This document shows positions 18,060 to 27,266 of a stretch of DNA of 64,000 bases, piece after piece. The position numbers were made by a program, and so were the translations under genes. How positions within the stretch are numbered: position 1 is the stretch's first letter; every line of letters begins with the position of its first letter. The DNA lies in the NCBI RefSeq assembly GCF_000735605.1, contig NZ_JPKG01000034.1:124001-188000 (forward strand), given 5' to 3'. The notes under the pieces are model-generated. The model did not search any database. It was not told the origin of the DNA and saw only the letters and a list, made by a program, of their open reading frames with translations. The stretch is from Allobosea sp. LC85. GTDB taxonomy: Bacteria; Pseudomonadota; Alphaproteobacteria; Rhizobiales; Beijerinckiaceae.

Positions 18060-18305
18060 ATGTCGACCGCTTCCGCCGGCGCCCGCCGCCCCTTCTTCCG
18101 CCGCCGCAAGTCCTGCCCGTTCTCGGGCGAAGGCGCTCCGAAGATCGACTACAAGGATGTGCGCCTGCTTTCGCGCTACATCTCCGAGCGCGGCAAGATC
18201 GTGCCGTCGCGCATCACGGCCGTATCGGCCAAGAAGCAGCGTGAGCTCGCCCAGGCGATCAAGCGCGCCCGCTTCCTGGGCCTGCTGCCTTACGTCATCC
18301 GCTAA
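18060..18305 (+). CDS. rpsR: 30S ribosomal protein S18
   Basis: The protein has 81 residues, slightly longer at the basic N-terminus than E. coli S18. Family motifs are FRRRKSCPFSGE, IDYKDVRLLSRYISERGKIVPSRITAVSAKKQRELAQAIKRARFLGLLPY. It joins S6 on the platform of the small subunit. It lies three bases after rpsF. A long perfect hairpin follows 12 bases beyond its stop. Confidence 0.97.
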   Translation: MSTASAGARRPFFRRRKSCPFSGEGAPKIDYKDVRLLSRYISERGKIVPSRITAVSAKKQRELAQAIKRARFLGLLPYVIR

Positions 18306-18317
18306 GCGGATTGCGAC

Positions 18318-18346
18318 CCATCGCCGGTGCCTGGCACCGGCGATGG
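18318..18346 (+). terminator. Long perfect hairpin after rpsR, no U-tract
   Basis: Arms CCATCGCCGGTGCC and GGCACCGGCGATGG pair perfectly around one central base. The sequence after it is ccctaacccc, so there is no U-run. It is better read as an attenuating or mRNA-stabilising hairpin between the two ribosomal genes and the downstream DUF2232 and rplI genes than as a full stop. Confidence 0.55.
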
Positions 18347-18446
18347 CCCTAACCCCGAGTCGCCCAGCGGTGAAACCCCGCCGGGTATGTTGAGGCGAGA
18401 TGCCTCTCACCCTGCCATTTCGAGCAGCGGGACAGCAGGACGAAGA

Positions 18447-19400
18447 ATGCTTCCGATCGTCGGCATCGGTGCGGGCCTTGTCTCGGCCCTTCTTTTCGCA
18501 GTGGTGATCACCGGATCGCCGCTGGCCTTTCTGCTGTATTCTGCAGCCCCTCTTCCGATCTTCATCGCGGCACTCGGCTGGAATCATCGCGCAGGACTGG
18601 TTGCGACCGCAGCCGGCGCGATCGCCGGTATGATCGCGCTCAGTTTCGCCGCCGGGCTCAATTTTGCACTGATCGTTGCGCTGCCAGCCTGGTGGATTGC
18701 CTATCTCGCGCTGCTTGCCCGCAACGACGACACTGGCGGCGCCGAGTGGTATCCGCTCGGCCATCTTCTGGTCTGGATCGCCGCGATAGCCGCGCTGACC
18801 ACAGTCGGCAGCGCTCTCGTGATGACGACGGATTATGACACCTATCGCACGGTGATTGCACGCGTCATCGAGAACCTGCTCTCCGAGATGGTCCGCAGCC
18901 GCTACATCACCTTGCCTGCGGATGTGAAGGTTTCCGAGCTTGCGCTGACGCTGGCGCCGGCGGTCCCCGTCGGGATCGGCGCGTCCTTTGTCACGACGAT
19001 CGTCGCCAATCTCTGGCTTGCGGCCAAGGCGGTGCAGGTCTCCGGCCGACTGCCGCGCCCTTGGCCCTTCATTCCCGCGACGACGGTTCCTCGCCGCGCG
19101 CTGATCCTGCTCGGTCTGGCGATGGCGACCGCTACGCTCGGCGGCTTCATCGGCGTTGCCGGGGCGGCGATGACCGGCGCACTCCTCGCTGTCTTCATGT
19201 TCAGCGGGCTGGCGACGATCCACGACCTGACGCGCGGCAAAGCCTGGCGCGGCCCGGCGCTGATCTCGGTCTATCTCGCACTCTTCGTCATGCAGGCCCT
19301 GCTGACGCCATTGCTGTCGCTTGCCGGCATCGTCGATTCGCTGCTGGGGCGCCGAAAGGCCCCCAGCCCGCCCTCCGTTCCACCCATGCCTAACGCCTGA
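18447..19400 (+). CDS. DUF2232 family multi-pass membrane protein
   Basis: The protein has 317 residues from MLPIVGIGAGLVSALLF; longer starts run into the rpsR hairpin and are rejected. About eight hydrophobic segments fill the protein with short loops (GSPLAFLLYSAAPLPIFIAALGW, LALLARNDD, YDTYRTVIARVIENLLSEM). It matches the DUF2232 (YybS-like) membrane family that sits between rpsR and rplI in many alphaproteobacteria. Function is unknown; S-component-like transport has been suggested for related families. It is located in the inner membrane. Confidence 0.8.
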   Translation: MLPIVGIGAGLVSALLFAVVITGSPLAFLLYSAAPLPIFIAALGWNHRAGLVATAAGAIAGMIALSFAAGLNFALIVALPAWWIAYLALLARNDDTGGAEWYPLGHLLVWIAAIAALTTVGSALVMTTDYDTYRTVIARVIENLLSEMVRSRYITLPADVKVSELALTLAPAVPVGIGASFVTTIVANLWLAAKAVQVSGRLPRPWPFIPATTVPRRALILLGLAMATATLGGFIGVAGAAMTGALLAVFMFSGLATIHDLTRGKAWRGPALISVYLALFVMQALLTPLLSLAGIVDSLLGRRKAPSPPSVPPMPNA

Positions 19401-19436
19401 CACCCAACACAAGCCAACACAAGAAGGAGAAGACCA

Positions 19437-20003
19437 ATGGAAGTGATCCTGCTCGAACGCGTCGCCAAGCTCGGCCAGATGGGCGAAGTCGTCCGCGTGC
19501 GCGACGGCTTCGGCCGCAACTTTCTGCTGCCCCGCGGCAAGGCGCTGCGCGCCACCGAAGAGAACAAGAAGCGCTTCGAGACGCAGCGCGCCCAGCTCGA
19601 GACCCGCAATCTCGAACTCAAGAAGGAGGCCGATTCGGTCGCCGAGACGCTGAACGGCCACTCGGTCGTGATGCTGCGCCAGTCGGGCGAATCCGGCGTG
19701 CTCTACGGTTCGGTCTCGACCCGCGACATCGCCGAGGCCCTGACCTCGGACGGGTTCAGCGTCGACCGCAGCCAGATCACGCTGAACGCGCCGATCAAGA
19801 CGCTCGGCCTGCACACCGTTCCGGTCGTGCTGCATCCGGAGGTTTCGGTCACCGTCACCGTCAACATCGCCCGTTCCGCCGAGGAAGCCGAGCGCCAGGT
19901 CCGCGGCGAGAACGTCACGGCTCGCGAAGAGTTCGATCTTGACGATCTCGGCCTTGAGGTCGGTGCGGCGCTGGCCGAAGCCGGCGACAGCGACGATCGC
20001 TGA
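19437..20003 (+). CDS. rplI: 50S ribosomal protein L9
   Basis: The protein has 188 residues. MEVILLERVAKLGQMGEVVRVRDGFGRNFLLPRGKA is the L9 N-terminal RNA-binding domain. A connecting helix (residues ~40-75) and the C-terminal domain (VLYGSVSTRDIAEAL, VVLHPEVSVTVTVNIARS) follow, with an acidic 35-residue tail. AAGGAG precedes the start. A strong intrinsic terminator lies 27 bases after the stop, marking the end of the rpsF operon. Confidence 0.96.
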   Translation: MEVILLERVAKLGQMGEVVRVRDGFGRNFLLPRGKALRATEENKKRFETQRAQLETRNLELKKEADSVAETLNGHSVVMLRQSGESGVLYGSVSTRDIAEALTSDGFSVDRSQITLNAPIKTLGLHTVPVVLHPEVSVTVTVNIARSAEEAERQVRGENVTAREEFDLDDLGLEVGAALAEAGDSDDR

Positions 20004-20029
20004 GGCGCCCTCGTCCAACCATGAGTCAA

Positions 20030-20057
20030 GGGCGCCGTGGCAACACGGCGCCCTTTT
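20030..20057 (+). terminator. Intrinsic terminator of the rpsF-rplI operon
   Basis: A 10-base-pair perfect stem GGGCGCCGTG/CACGGCGCCC closes a GCAA tetraloop and is followed by TTTTC. It separates the ribosomal operon from dnaB. Confidence 0.9.
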
Positions 20058-20169
20058 CGTTGGAGGGTTGTGAAGATCGGGAGGAAGACGCATTGCCTGC
20101 TGGCATCGGGCGTCAGGGTGCTAGACTACACATGATCCGACTCATCCCAGCTGAGCTTGCCCGCAGATC

Positions 20170-21657
20170 ATGGCCACTGCCACCGCCCTCGTTGCCCGTC
20201 TCGACAATCAAGAGGCGGAGTATCGTGTCCAGCCGCATAATATCGAGGCTGAACAGGCGTTGCTGGGCGCCATCCTGGTCAATAACGACGCGTTCTACCG
20301 GGTCTCCGACTTTCTGCTGCAGGACCATTTCTTCGAGCCGATCCACCAGCGCATCTTCGAGCTGACCGCGAGCCTGATCCGAGCGGGCAAGATCGCGACG
20401 CCGATCACGCTGAAGACATTCCTCGCCGAGATCGATCTTGGCGGCATCACGGCCTCGCAATACCTTGCTCGCCTCGCGGCCGAGGCCACGACCATCATCA
20501 ACGCGCAGGATTACGGGCGGACGATCTACGAGCTCGCCATCCGCCGCCTGCTCATTGGCGTCGGCGAGGATCTGGTCAACGTCGCCTATGACGCACCGGT
20601 CGAGATGGCGCCGCGCGAGCAGATCGAGGAGGCCGAGCGCCGGCTCTACGAGCTGGCCGAGAAAGGTCGCTACGAGGGTGGTTTCCAGAAATTCGACGGC
20701 GCCCTGCGCCTCGCGATCGACATGGCGGCGAGCGCCTATCAGCGCGCCGGCGGTCTCTCAGGCATCTCGTCGGGCCTCCGCGATCTCGACCAGCGCATGG
20801 GCGGCCTGCAGCGCTCCGACCTGATCGTGCTCGCCGGCCGCCCGGCCATGGGCAAGACGTCGCTGGCGACCAACATCGCGTTCAACATCGCCAAGGCCTG
20901 GCGCGGCGAGCGGCAGGATGACGGTTCGCTCAAGTCCGTAGACGGCGGTATCGTTGCCTTCTTCTCGCTCGAAATGTCGGCCGACCAGCTCGCGACCCGT
21001 ATCGTCGCCGAACAATCGGGCATCTCGTCCTACAAGATCAGGCAGGGCCGCATCTCCGAGGCCGATTTCGCGCGGCTGGCCGATGTCGCAAACCAAATCG
21101 AGAAACTGCCGCTCTATATCGACCAGACCGGCGGCCTCTCGATCGCGCAGCTGATGGCGCGCGCGCGACGGCTGAAGCGCCAGAAGGGGCTCGATGTTCT
21201 CTTCATCGACTACCTCCAGTTGCTCTCGGGTTCGGCCAAGAAGGGCGAGAATCGCGTGCAGGAGCTGACCGAGATCACGACCAGCCTGAAAGCGCTGGCG
21301 AAGGAACTCTCGGTACCGATCATCGCGCTCTCGCAGCTTTCGCGCCAGGTCGAGAACCGCGACGACAAGCGGCCCCAGCTCTCGGACCTGCGCGAATCCG
21401 GCTCGATCGAGCAGGACGCCGACGTCGTGATGTTCGTCTATCGCGAGGAATATTACCTCAAGGGCAAGGAGCCGCGTGCCGGGACACCGGAGCATGCGAC
21501 TTGGCTCAACGAGATGGAGCTGGCCCATGGCCTCGCCGAATTGATCATCGGCAAACAGCGTCATGGCCCGACCGGCACCATCGCCTTGCAGTTCGATGCC
21601 GACGTCACACGCTTCTCCGACCGCGCCGAAGAAGCCCATTTGCCGGAACATATATGA
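20170..21657 (+). CDS. dnaB: Replicative DNA helicase
   Basis: The protein has 495 residues and forms the hexameric fork helicase. The N-terminal DnaG-interacting domain (PHNIEAEQALLGAILVNNDAF...) spans about residues 20-125. The RecA-like domain has Walker A AGRPAMGKTSLA, Walker B LDVLFIDYLQLLSG, and PIIALSQLSRQVENRDDKRPQLSDLRESGSIEQDAD. The ending GTIALQFDADVTRFSD is typical. There is no intein. Its stop overlaps the alr ATG (ATGA). It has its own promoter region of 112 bases after the rplI terminator. Confidence 0.96.
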   Translation: MATATALVARLDNQEAEYRVQPHNIEAEQALLGAILVNNDAFYRVSDFLLQDHFFEPIHQRIFELTASLIRAGKIATPITLKTFLAEIDLGGITASQYLARLAAEATTIINAQDYGRTIYELAIRRLLIGVGEDLVNVAYDAPVEMAPREQIEEAERRLYELAEKGRYEGGFQKFDGALRLAIDMAASAYQRAGGLSGISSGLRDLDQRMGGLQRSDLIVLAGRPAMGKTSLATNIAFNIAKAWRGERQDDGSLKSVDGGIVAFFSLEMSADQLATRIVAEQSGISSYKIRQGRISEADFARLADVANQIEKLPLYIDQTGGLSIAQLMARARRLKRQKGLDVLFIDYLQLLSGSAKKGENRVQELTEITTSLKALAKELSVPIIALSQLSRQVENRDDKRPQLSDLRESGSIEQDADVVMFVYREEYYLKGKEPRAGTPEHATWLNEMELAHGLAELIIGKQRHGPTGTIALQFDADVTRFSDRAEEAHLPEHI

Positions 21658-22787
21658 CCGCCTTCGACTCCCCGGATGCCGGCATGGCCGGCGCGACACT
21701 GACGATCGATCTTGGGGCGCTGGTAGCGAACTGGCATGCGCTCGGGCAACGTGCCAGCGGTGCCGAGACCGGCGCCGTGGTCAAGGCCGACGCCTATGGC
21801 ATCGGCATCGAGCCCGCGGTCACAGCTCTCGCCAAGGCCGGCTGCCGCACATTCTTCGTCGCCCATCTGTCCGAGGGCGTTCGGGCCCGAGCGGTGGCTC
21901 CGGACGCGGCGATTTATGTGCTGAACGGCCTCTTGCCGGAAACCTGTGGCTACTTTGCCCAGCACGGCCTGTCACCGGTGCTCGGCTCGCATGAAGAACT
22001 GCTCGAATGGGCCGCATTCCGCCAGGGCGGAGCCGCAGCCAGGCCGGCCGCCCTGCATGTCGACACGGCAATGAACCGGCTCGGGCTCTGGGCCGGCGAA
22101 GGTTTGAACCTCGCTCGCGAGCGCTCGGGCACGATCACGGCAGCCGGCATCGGTCTGGTGATGTCGCATTTCGCCTCATCCGAGGATGAAGCCGATCCGG
22201 CCAACGCGCGGCAAGCCGCCGCCTTCGCCGAGATTGCTGCTGCTTTCCCCGGCATTCCCGCCTCGCTGAAGAACTCCTCGGGTCATTTCCTTAGGGATGT
22301 CCCGTCTTACCAACTCACCCGGCCGGGCTATGCGCTCTATGGCGGCAATCCGACGCCGAACCGGCCCAACCCGATGCAGCCTGTCATCGGGCTGGAGGCA
22401 CGCATTCTCCAACTGCGCGAGGTCAAGGCCGGCACGCAGGTGGGTTATAACGGCCGCTGGACGGCACGGGGGCCGCGTAAGCTCGCCACGATCTGCCTCG
22501 GCTATGCTGACGGCTATCCGCGCAATGCGAGCTGGACGGATAGCAGCACCGGCGGCTCGGCCATCGTCGGCGGCGTCACCTGCCCCTTCGTCGGCACTGT
22601 CTCGATGGACCTGATCATCATCGATGTCACGGAAGCGCCTGCGGCTGCCGCCGTGCGGGGCGCGCCGGTGACGTTGATCGGCGGGCCGCTCGACATCGAT
22701 ACGGTTGGCACTGGTGCAAAGACCATCGGCTATGAGATCCTGACCAGCCTCGGCCGGCGCTATGCGCGCCGCTATGTCGGGCTCTAG
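21654..22787 (+). CDS. alr: Alanine racemase
   Basis: The protein has 377 residues and makes D-alanine for peptidoglycan using pyridoxal phosphate. The cofactor lysine is in VVKADAYGIG. The other family marks are HVDTAMNRLG, SHFASSEDEADPANARQ, NSSGHF and RPGYALYGGNP, the catalytic tyrosine region QVGYNGRW, and CLGYADGYPR and GTVSMDLIIIDVT. The start overlaps the dnaB stop by four bases, so translation is coupled. radA starts six bases after the stop. Confidence 0.93.
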   Translation: MTAFDSPDAGMAGATLTIDLGALVANWHALGQRASGAETGAVVKADAYGIGIEPAVTALAKAGCRTFFVAHLSEGVRARAVAPDAAIYVLNGLLPETCGYFAQHGLSPVLGSHEELLEWAAFRQGGAAARPAALHVDTAMNRLGLWAGEGLNLARERSGTITAAGIGLVMSHFASSEDEADPANARQAAAFAEIAAAFPGIPASLKNSSGHFLRDVPSYQLTRPGYALYGGNPTPNRPNPMQPVIGLEARILQLREVKAGTQVGYNGRWTARGPRKLATICLGYADGYPRNASWTDSSTGGSAIVGGVTCPFVGTVSMDLIIIDVTEAPAAAAVRGAPVTLIGGPLDIDTVGTGAKTIGYEILTSLGRRYARRYVGL

Positions 22788-22793
22788 TGCGGC

Positions 22794-24191
22794 ATGGCGA
22801 AACGCGGCCCGACCTATACCTGCCAGGCCTGCGGCGCGGTTTATCATCGCTGGCAGGGCAAATGCGACGCCTGCGGCACATGGTCGTCGCTCAGCGAGGA
22901 AGCGCAGGCCGCGCCGGTGCCAGGCGGGCGCGGCTCGTCGAACGGCCGTGCGCGCGGCCGCGTCTTTGCGCTTGAGACGCTCAGGGGCGAGACACAGGAC
23001 GCTCCCCGTATTGTCGCCGGCATCGGTGAACTCGACCGGGTCACCGGTGGCGGCTTCGTGCCGGGCTCGGTGCTGCTGATCGGCGGCGATCCCGGCATCG
23101 GCAAATCGACCCTGCTGATGCAGGCTTGTGCAGCACTCGCGAATGGCGGCCATCGCGTCGTCTATGTCTCGGGCGAAGAATCGACCGGGCAGGTCCGCCT
23201 GCGGGCCGAGCGCATGGGCCTCGCCGATGCGCCCGTCGACCTTGCCGCCGAAACCAATGTCGAGGACATCGTCGCCACCCTCAATCAGGGCCAGCGCCCG
23301 GCCCTCGTCGTGATCGATTCGATCCAGACCATGTGGTCGGGCGAGGTTGAAAGCGCGCCGGGCACGGTGACGCAGGTCCGCGGTTCGGCCCAGTCGCTGA
23401 TCCGCTATGCCAAGACCAGCGGCGCCTGCCTGATCCTCGTCGGCCATGTCACCAAGGACGGGCAGATCGCCGGGCCCCGCGTGGTCGAGCACATGGTCGA
23501 CGCCGTTCTCTCCTTCGAGGGCGAAGGCGCGCATGCCTTTCGCGTCTTGCGCGCGCAGAAGAACCGCTTCGGGGCGACCGACGAGATCGGCGTTTTCGAG
23601 ATGACTGGCAAGGGATTGTCGGAAGTCTCCAATCCGTCGGCGCTTTTCCTGGCTGGACGCGACCAGGCTGCCCCCGGCGCCGCCGTCTTCGCCGGGGTCG
23701 AGGGCACGAGGCCGGTACTGGTCGAGATCCAGGCACTGGTCTCGCCGACCTCGCTGGGTACGCCGCGGCGCGCAGTCGTCGGCTGGGAAAACAGCCGTCT
23801 CGCCATGGTGCTCGCCGTGCTCGAAACCCATGGCGGCCTCAGGCTCGGCCAGCACGATGTCTATCTCAACGTGGCCGGCGGCTTGCGGGTCAATGAGCCG
23901 GCCGCCGATCTGGCGGTTGCGGCCTCGCTCATCTCCTCGCTGACCGGAGCGATCCTGCCCGCGGAAGGCGTTTATTTCGGCGAGATTGCCCTGTCGGGGG
24001 CGATTCGCCCGGTTTCCGTCGCTGCGGCCCGGCTGCGCGAGGCAGCAAAACTGGGCTTCGAGGCGGCGCTCCTCCCCGCGGGAGGAGCAGATTTCGGCGA
24101 TGGCAGCGGGCTTGGATTGCGCCGTTTCGGGCATGTTGCGGAGCTGGTCGCCGACATCGCGGCCCGCGCTCCTCGCAGGGATGTGAAATGA
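22794..24191 (+). CDS. radA: DNA repair protein RadA
   Basis: The protein has 465 residues. An N-terminal four-cysteine zinc finger (CQACGAVYHRWQGKCDACG) is followed by a RecA-like core with Walker A GGDPGIGKSTLL, the RadA-specific KNRFG motif (AQKNRFGATDEIGVF), and a Lon-like C-terminal domain (NVAGGLRVNEPAADLAVAASLISS, GEIALSGAIRPV). RadA drives branch migration in recombination. It belongs to the dnaB-alr-radA-cvpA-purF series found in many alphaproteobacteria. Confidence 0.95.
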   Translation: MAKRGPTYTCQACGAVYHRWQGKCDACGTWSSLSEEAQAAPVPGGRGSSNGRARGRVFALETLRGETQDAPRIVAGIGELDRVTGGGFVPGSVLLIGGDPGIGKSTLLMQACAALANGGHRVVYVSGEESTGQVRLRAERMGLADAPVDLAAETNVEDIVATLNQGQRPALVVIDSIQTMWSGEVESAPGTVTQVRGSAQSLIRYAKTSGACLILVGHVTKDGQIAGPRVVEHMVDAVLSFEGEGAHAFRVLRAQKNRFGATDEIGVFEMTGKGLSEVSNPSALFLAGRDQAAPGAAVFAGVEGTRPVLVEIQALVSPTSLGTPRRAVVGWENSRLAMVLAVLETHGGLRLGQHDVYLNVAGGLRVNEPAADLAVAASLISSLTGAILPAEGVYFGEIALSGAIRPVSVAAARLREAAKLGFEAALLPAGGADFGDGSGLGLRRFGHVAELVADIAARAPRRDVK

Positions 24192-24298
24192 ACCGCCCCC
24201 AAAGGTGACGGAACCCGTTCGAACGCGTATAGCAAAATCGTTGCGGCCAGCCCATTTCTTGCAGGCCACCCCTAGATGCTAGAGAAGCGGCTTCCTAC

Positions 24299-24982
24299 AT
24301 GCCTGTCACAATCCTCGATCTCGTCGTCATCGGCGTGGTTCTGATCTCGGCGTTGCTGGCCGCTGTGCGCGGGCTGACACGAGAAGTGTTGGCTATCGCG
24401 TCCTGGGCGACGGCGGCCGTGGTGGCTTGGGTGTTTCATCCCCAGCTCCTGCCGCTGGCACAGCAACATATCCCGAACCAGACCATCGCTCTGGTCGCGG
24501 TGATCGCGGCCCTGTTCCTGGTAACCTTGATCATCGTGTCGCTCGTGACTGCCCGGATTTCCGATTTCGTCCTCGACTCCCGTATCGGTGCGCTCGACCG
24601 GACGCTGGGCTTTGTCTTCGGCGCGGCCCGCGGGCTGCTGCTCGCGGTCGTCGGCTATGTGTTCTTCACGGCACTGATGGGCGACAAGAACCTGCCGAGC
24701 TGGGCAAAGGACGCCAAGGCCAAGCCGATCCTTGAAGAGACCGGGCGGTCGCTGCTGACGATGCTGCCGCAGGACATCAATTCCGACTTCGTCAAGAAGC
24801 TGCTGAAGCCCAAGACCGGCGAAGAGCCCGCCGAGGTGCCGGCTGAGGAGCCGCGCCCGCCGGCGAGCCCGACCGCCGACCCGCAGCGCCGCACCGAAGT
24901 GCCGAACGCCAACGACCGCCAGGCCCTGCAGCGCGCGATCGAAGGCACCCGCCCCGCAAAACCTGCCCAAACTCGTCCGTAA
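24299..24982 (+). CDS. cvpA: CvpA family membrane protein
   Basis: The protein has 227 residues. Four membrane helices lie in the first ~125 residues (ILDLVVIGVVLISALLAAVRGLTREVL, ALVAVIAALFLVTLIIVSLV, FVFGAARGLLLAVVGYVFFTALM). The motif RGLTREVL and the DRTLGFVFGAARG segment mark CvpA. The C-terminal ~90 residues are soluble, rich in Pro and Glu. In E. coli cvpA precedes purF and affects colicin V export and envelope homeostasis; it also sits directly before purF here. Confidence 0.9.
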   Translation: MPVTILDLVVIGVVLISALLAAVRGLTREVLAIASWATAAVVAWVFHPQLLPLAQQHIPNQTIALVAVIAALFLVTLIIVSLVTARISDFVLDSRIGALDRTLGFVFGAARGLLLAVVGYVFFTALMGDKNLPSWAKDAKAKPILEETGRSLLTMLPQDINSDFVKKLLKPKTGEEPAEVPAEEPRPPASPTADPQRRTEVPNANDRQALQRAIEGTRPAKPAQTRP

Positions 24983-25024
24983 TTGGAGCGTAACGCAGCC
25001 GTGTTACAGCGTATGGAGCCCGTA

Positions 25025-26497
25025 ATGACGTCTCAACCCGAGACCCACGACGCCTTCGATCCCTATGCCGACCGGCTGCGCGAGGAATGCGGCGTGTTCG
25101 GCATCTTCGGTCATGCCGATGCCGCCGCGCTGACGGCGCTCGGTCTGCATGCGCTCCAGCATCGCGGCCAGGAGGCGGCGGGTATCGTCACCTTTGATGG
25201 CAGGCGCTTCCATTCGGAGCGGCGTCTCGGCCTTGTCGGCGACGCGTTCTCGGAAGCCTCGGTGATCGACAAGCTCAAGGGTGCACAGGCGATCGGTCAT
25301 GTGCGCTATTCGACAACGGGCGAGACGATCCTCCGCAACGTCCAGCCGCTCTTCGCCGAGCTGCATGGCGGCGGTTTCGCCGTTGCTCATAATGGCAACC
25401 TTACCAACGGCCTGACGCTGCGCCGCAACCTCGTCCGTGACGGCGCTATCTATCAGTCAACCTCCGACACGGAGGTGCTGCTCCATCTCGTTGCTCGCAG
25501 CCGCAAGACCCGCTTCATCGATCGTTTTGTCGACGCCATCCGCCAGATCGAGGGCGCTTACGCCTTCGTCGGCATCACCAACAAGAAGCTGATTGGCGCG
25601 CGCGATCCGCTGGGCATCCGCCCGCTGGTGCTGGGTGAACTGGACGGCGCCCCCATCCTGACCTCCGAAACCTGCGCGCTCGACATCATCGGCGCCAAGT
25701 TCGTCCGTGAGGTCGAGAACGGCGAAGTCATCGTCATCTCCGAAGACGGTATCGAGAGTCACAAGCCCTTCCCGCCGGCCGCGGAACGCCCCTGCATCTT
25801 CGAGTATATCTATTTCGCCCGACCGGATTCGATCGTGAAGGGCCAGAGCATCTATGAACGGCGCAAGCGCATGGGTGCGCAGCTGGCGCTGGAAGCGCCG
25901 GCGAATGCCGACGTGATCGTGCCCGTACCGGACTCCGGCGTGCCGGCGGCGCTGGGCTTCGCCCAGGCGAGCGGCGTTCCCTTTGAGCTTGGCATTATCC
26001 GCAACCATTATGTCGGGCGCACCTTCATCGAACCGACCCAGAAGGTCCGTGAACTTGGCGTGCGCCTGAAGCACTCCGCCAATCGTAGCGTGGTCGAAGG
26101 CAAGAGCATCGTTCTGGTCGACGACTCGATCGTGCGCGGCACGACCTCGTTCAAGATCGTCAAGATGATGCGCGAGGCGGGTGCGCGCGAGGTTCATTTC
26201 CGGATCTCGTCTCCGCCGATCACCCATCCCGACTATTACGGAATCGACACGCCTGACCGCGAGAAGCTGCTGGCGGCAACCCACACCCTCGAAGAGATGC
26301 GCCAGTTCGTCGGCGCGGATTCTCTCGCCTTCCTCTCGGTCGACGGTCTTTACCGCGCCATGGGACATGAGCGGCGCGATCCCGCCCGGCCTCAGTTCAC
26401 TGACCATTGCTTCACTGGCGACTACCCGACCTCGCTGACCGATGTCATCGGCGAGAGCGCCAAGCAGGAATTGTCCCTCCTGGCCGAAGCCGGCTGA
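25025..26497 (+). CDS. purF: Amidophosphoribosyltransferase
   Basis: The protein has 490 residues and catalyses the first committed step of purine synthesis: PRPP plus glutamine to phosphoribosylamine. The start at 25025 (MTSQPETHD) has GGAG six bases upstream; TTG at 24983 and ATG at 25013 were considered. Residues 1-21 look like a propeptide, cleaved to expose Cys22 (CGVFGIFG), the Ntn glutaminase nucleophile. The PRPP-binding loop is VLVDDSIVRGTTS. Loop VPDSGVPAALGFAQASG and ending SAKQELSLLAEAG are family-like. Confidence 0.95.
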   Translation: MTSQPETHDAFDPYADRLREECGVFGIFGHADAAALTALGLHALQHRGQEAAGIVTFDGRRFHSERRLGLVGDAFSEASVIDKLKGAQAIGHVRYSTTGETILRNVQPLFAELHGGGFAVAHNGNLTNGLTLRRNLVRDGAIYQSTSDTEVLLHLVARSRKTRFIDRFVDAIRQIEGAYAFVGITNKKLIGARDPLGIRPLVLGELDGAPILTSETCALDIIGAKFVREVENGEVIVISEDGIESHKPFPPAAERPCIFEYIYFARPDSIVKGQSIYERRKRMGAQLALEAPANADVIVPVPDSGVPAALGFAQASGVPFELGIIRNHYVGRTFIEPTQKVRELGVRLKHSANRSVVEGKSIVLVDDSIVRGTTSFKIVKMMREAGAREVHFRISSPPITHPDYYGIDTPDREKLLAATHTLEEMRQFVGADSLAFLSVDGLYRAMGHERRDPARPQFTDHCFTGDYPTSLTDVIGESAKQELSLLAEAG

Positions 26498-26510
26498 TCA
26501 CCACGAGCAC

Positions 26511-27254
26511 ATGATGACCAAGCCTCTCGCAGGGCGCGTCGCGCTCGTCACCGGAGCGTCGCGCGGTATTGGCCGTGCAGCAGCCCTCGCCTTCGCCGAT
26601 GCGGGCGCCCATGTCGTCGCGCTGGCGCGCACCTCGGGCGCGCTTGAAGAGCTCGATGACGAGATTCAGGGCATCGGCGGCAGCACGACGCTGGTTCCGG
26701 TCGACCTCGCTGACGTGGCTGCGATCGAGAAGCTTGGCCCGGCTCTGCTGCAGCGCTGGGGCAAGCTCGACATCCTGCTCGCCAATGCCGGCATCCTTGG
26801 CCCCCTGACCCCCCTCACCCACGCCTCGCCGAAGGAATGGGCCAAGGTGTTCGAGACCAATGTCACGGCCAACTGGCGCCTGATCAAATCGGTCGAACCG
26901 GCGCTCCAGGCCTCGGACGCGGGCCGCGTGATCGTGATGTCGTCAGGCGCCGCGCATAAGTGCGTGGCCTATTGGGGCCCGTACTCGATCTCGAAGGCGG
27001 CCGTCGAAGCCATGGCGCGCACCTATGCGGCCGAGACCGTGACGACCCCGCTCAAGGTGATGATCGTCAATCCCGGCCCCCTGCGCACCCGCATGCGGGA
27101 AGAAGCGATGCCGGGCGAGGATCCGCTGACACTCAAGACCCCGGAAGACCTCGCTCCGCATCTCGTACGCCTGGCCTCGCCCGACTGGGCCGAGACGGGC
27201 AAGATTTTCGACTTTCCGCAGGGCAAGGTGCTGACCCCGCAGATGCCAGCCTAA
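26511..27254 (+). CDS. Short-chain dehydrogenase/reductase (YciK-like)
   Basis: The protein has 247 residues. The NAD(P) loop is TGASRGIG, followed by LANAGILGP, the catalytic Ser in VIVMSSGAAH, and YSISK (Tyr-Lys). SPKEWAKVFETNVTANWRLIK and VNPGPLRTRMREEAMPGEDP resemble the YciK-type SDRs often placed directly after purF in alphaproteobacteria. The substrate is unknown. It starts 13 bases after purF, with only a weak GAG ribosome site; a second ATG follows at once. It converges on the NUDIX gene. Confidence 0.82.
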   Translation: MMTKPLAGRVALVTGASRGIGRAAALAFADAGAHVVALARTSGALEELDDEIQGIGGSTTLVPVDLADVAAIEKLGPALLQRWGKLDILLANAGILGPLTPLTHASPKEWAKVFETNVTANWRLIKSVEPALQASDAGRVIVMSSGAAHKCVAYWGPYSISKAAVEAMARTYAAETVTTPLKVMIVNPGPLRTRMREEAMPGEDPLTLKTPEDLAPHLVRLASPDWAETGKIFDFPQGKVLTPQMPA

Positions 27255-27266
27255 CTCGAGGAGCGA

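Noticed and set aside
17418..20093. An open frame of 891 codons antisense to rpsF-rplI
   Set aside because: Composition is rich in Arg, Asp and Gln and follows the shadow of GC-rich codons in the true genes; no family resemblance.
22176..24269. An open frame of 697 codons antisense to alr and radA
   Set aside because: It spans two well-supported genes on the other strand and has no recognisable domain.
24983..25024. An upstream TTG start for purF
   Set aside because: The ATG at 25025 has GGAG at good spacing and gives a normal propeptide length before Cys22.
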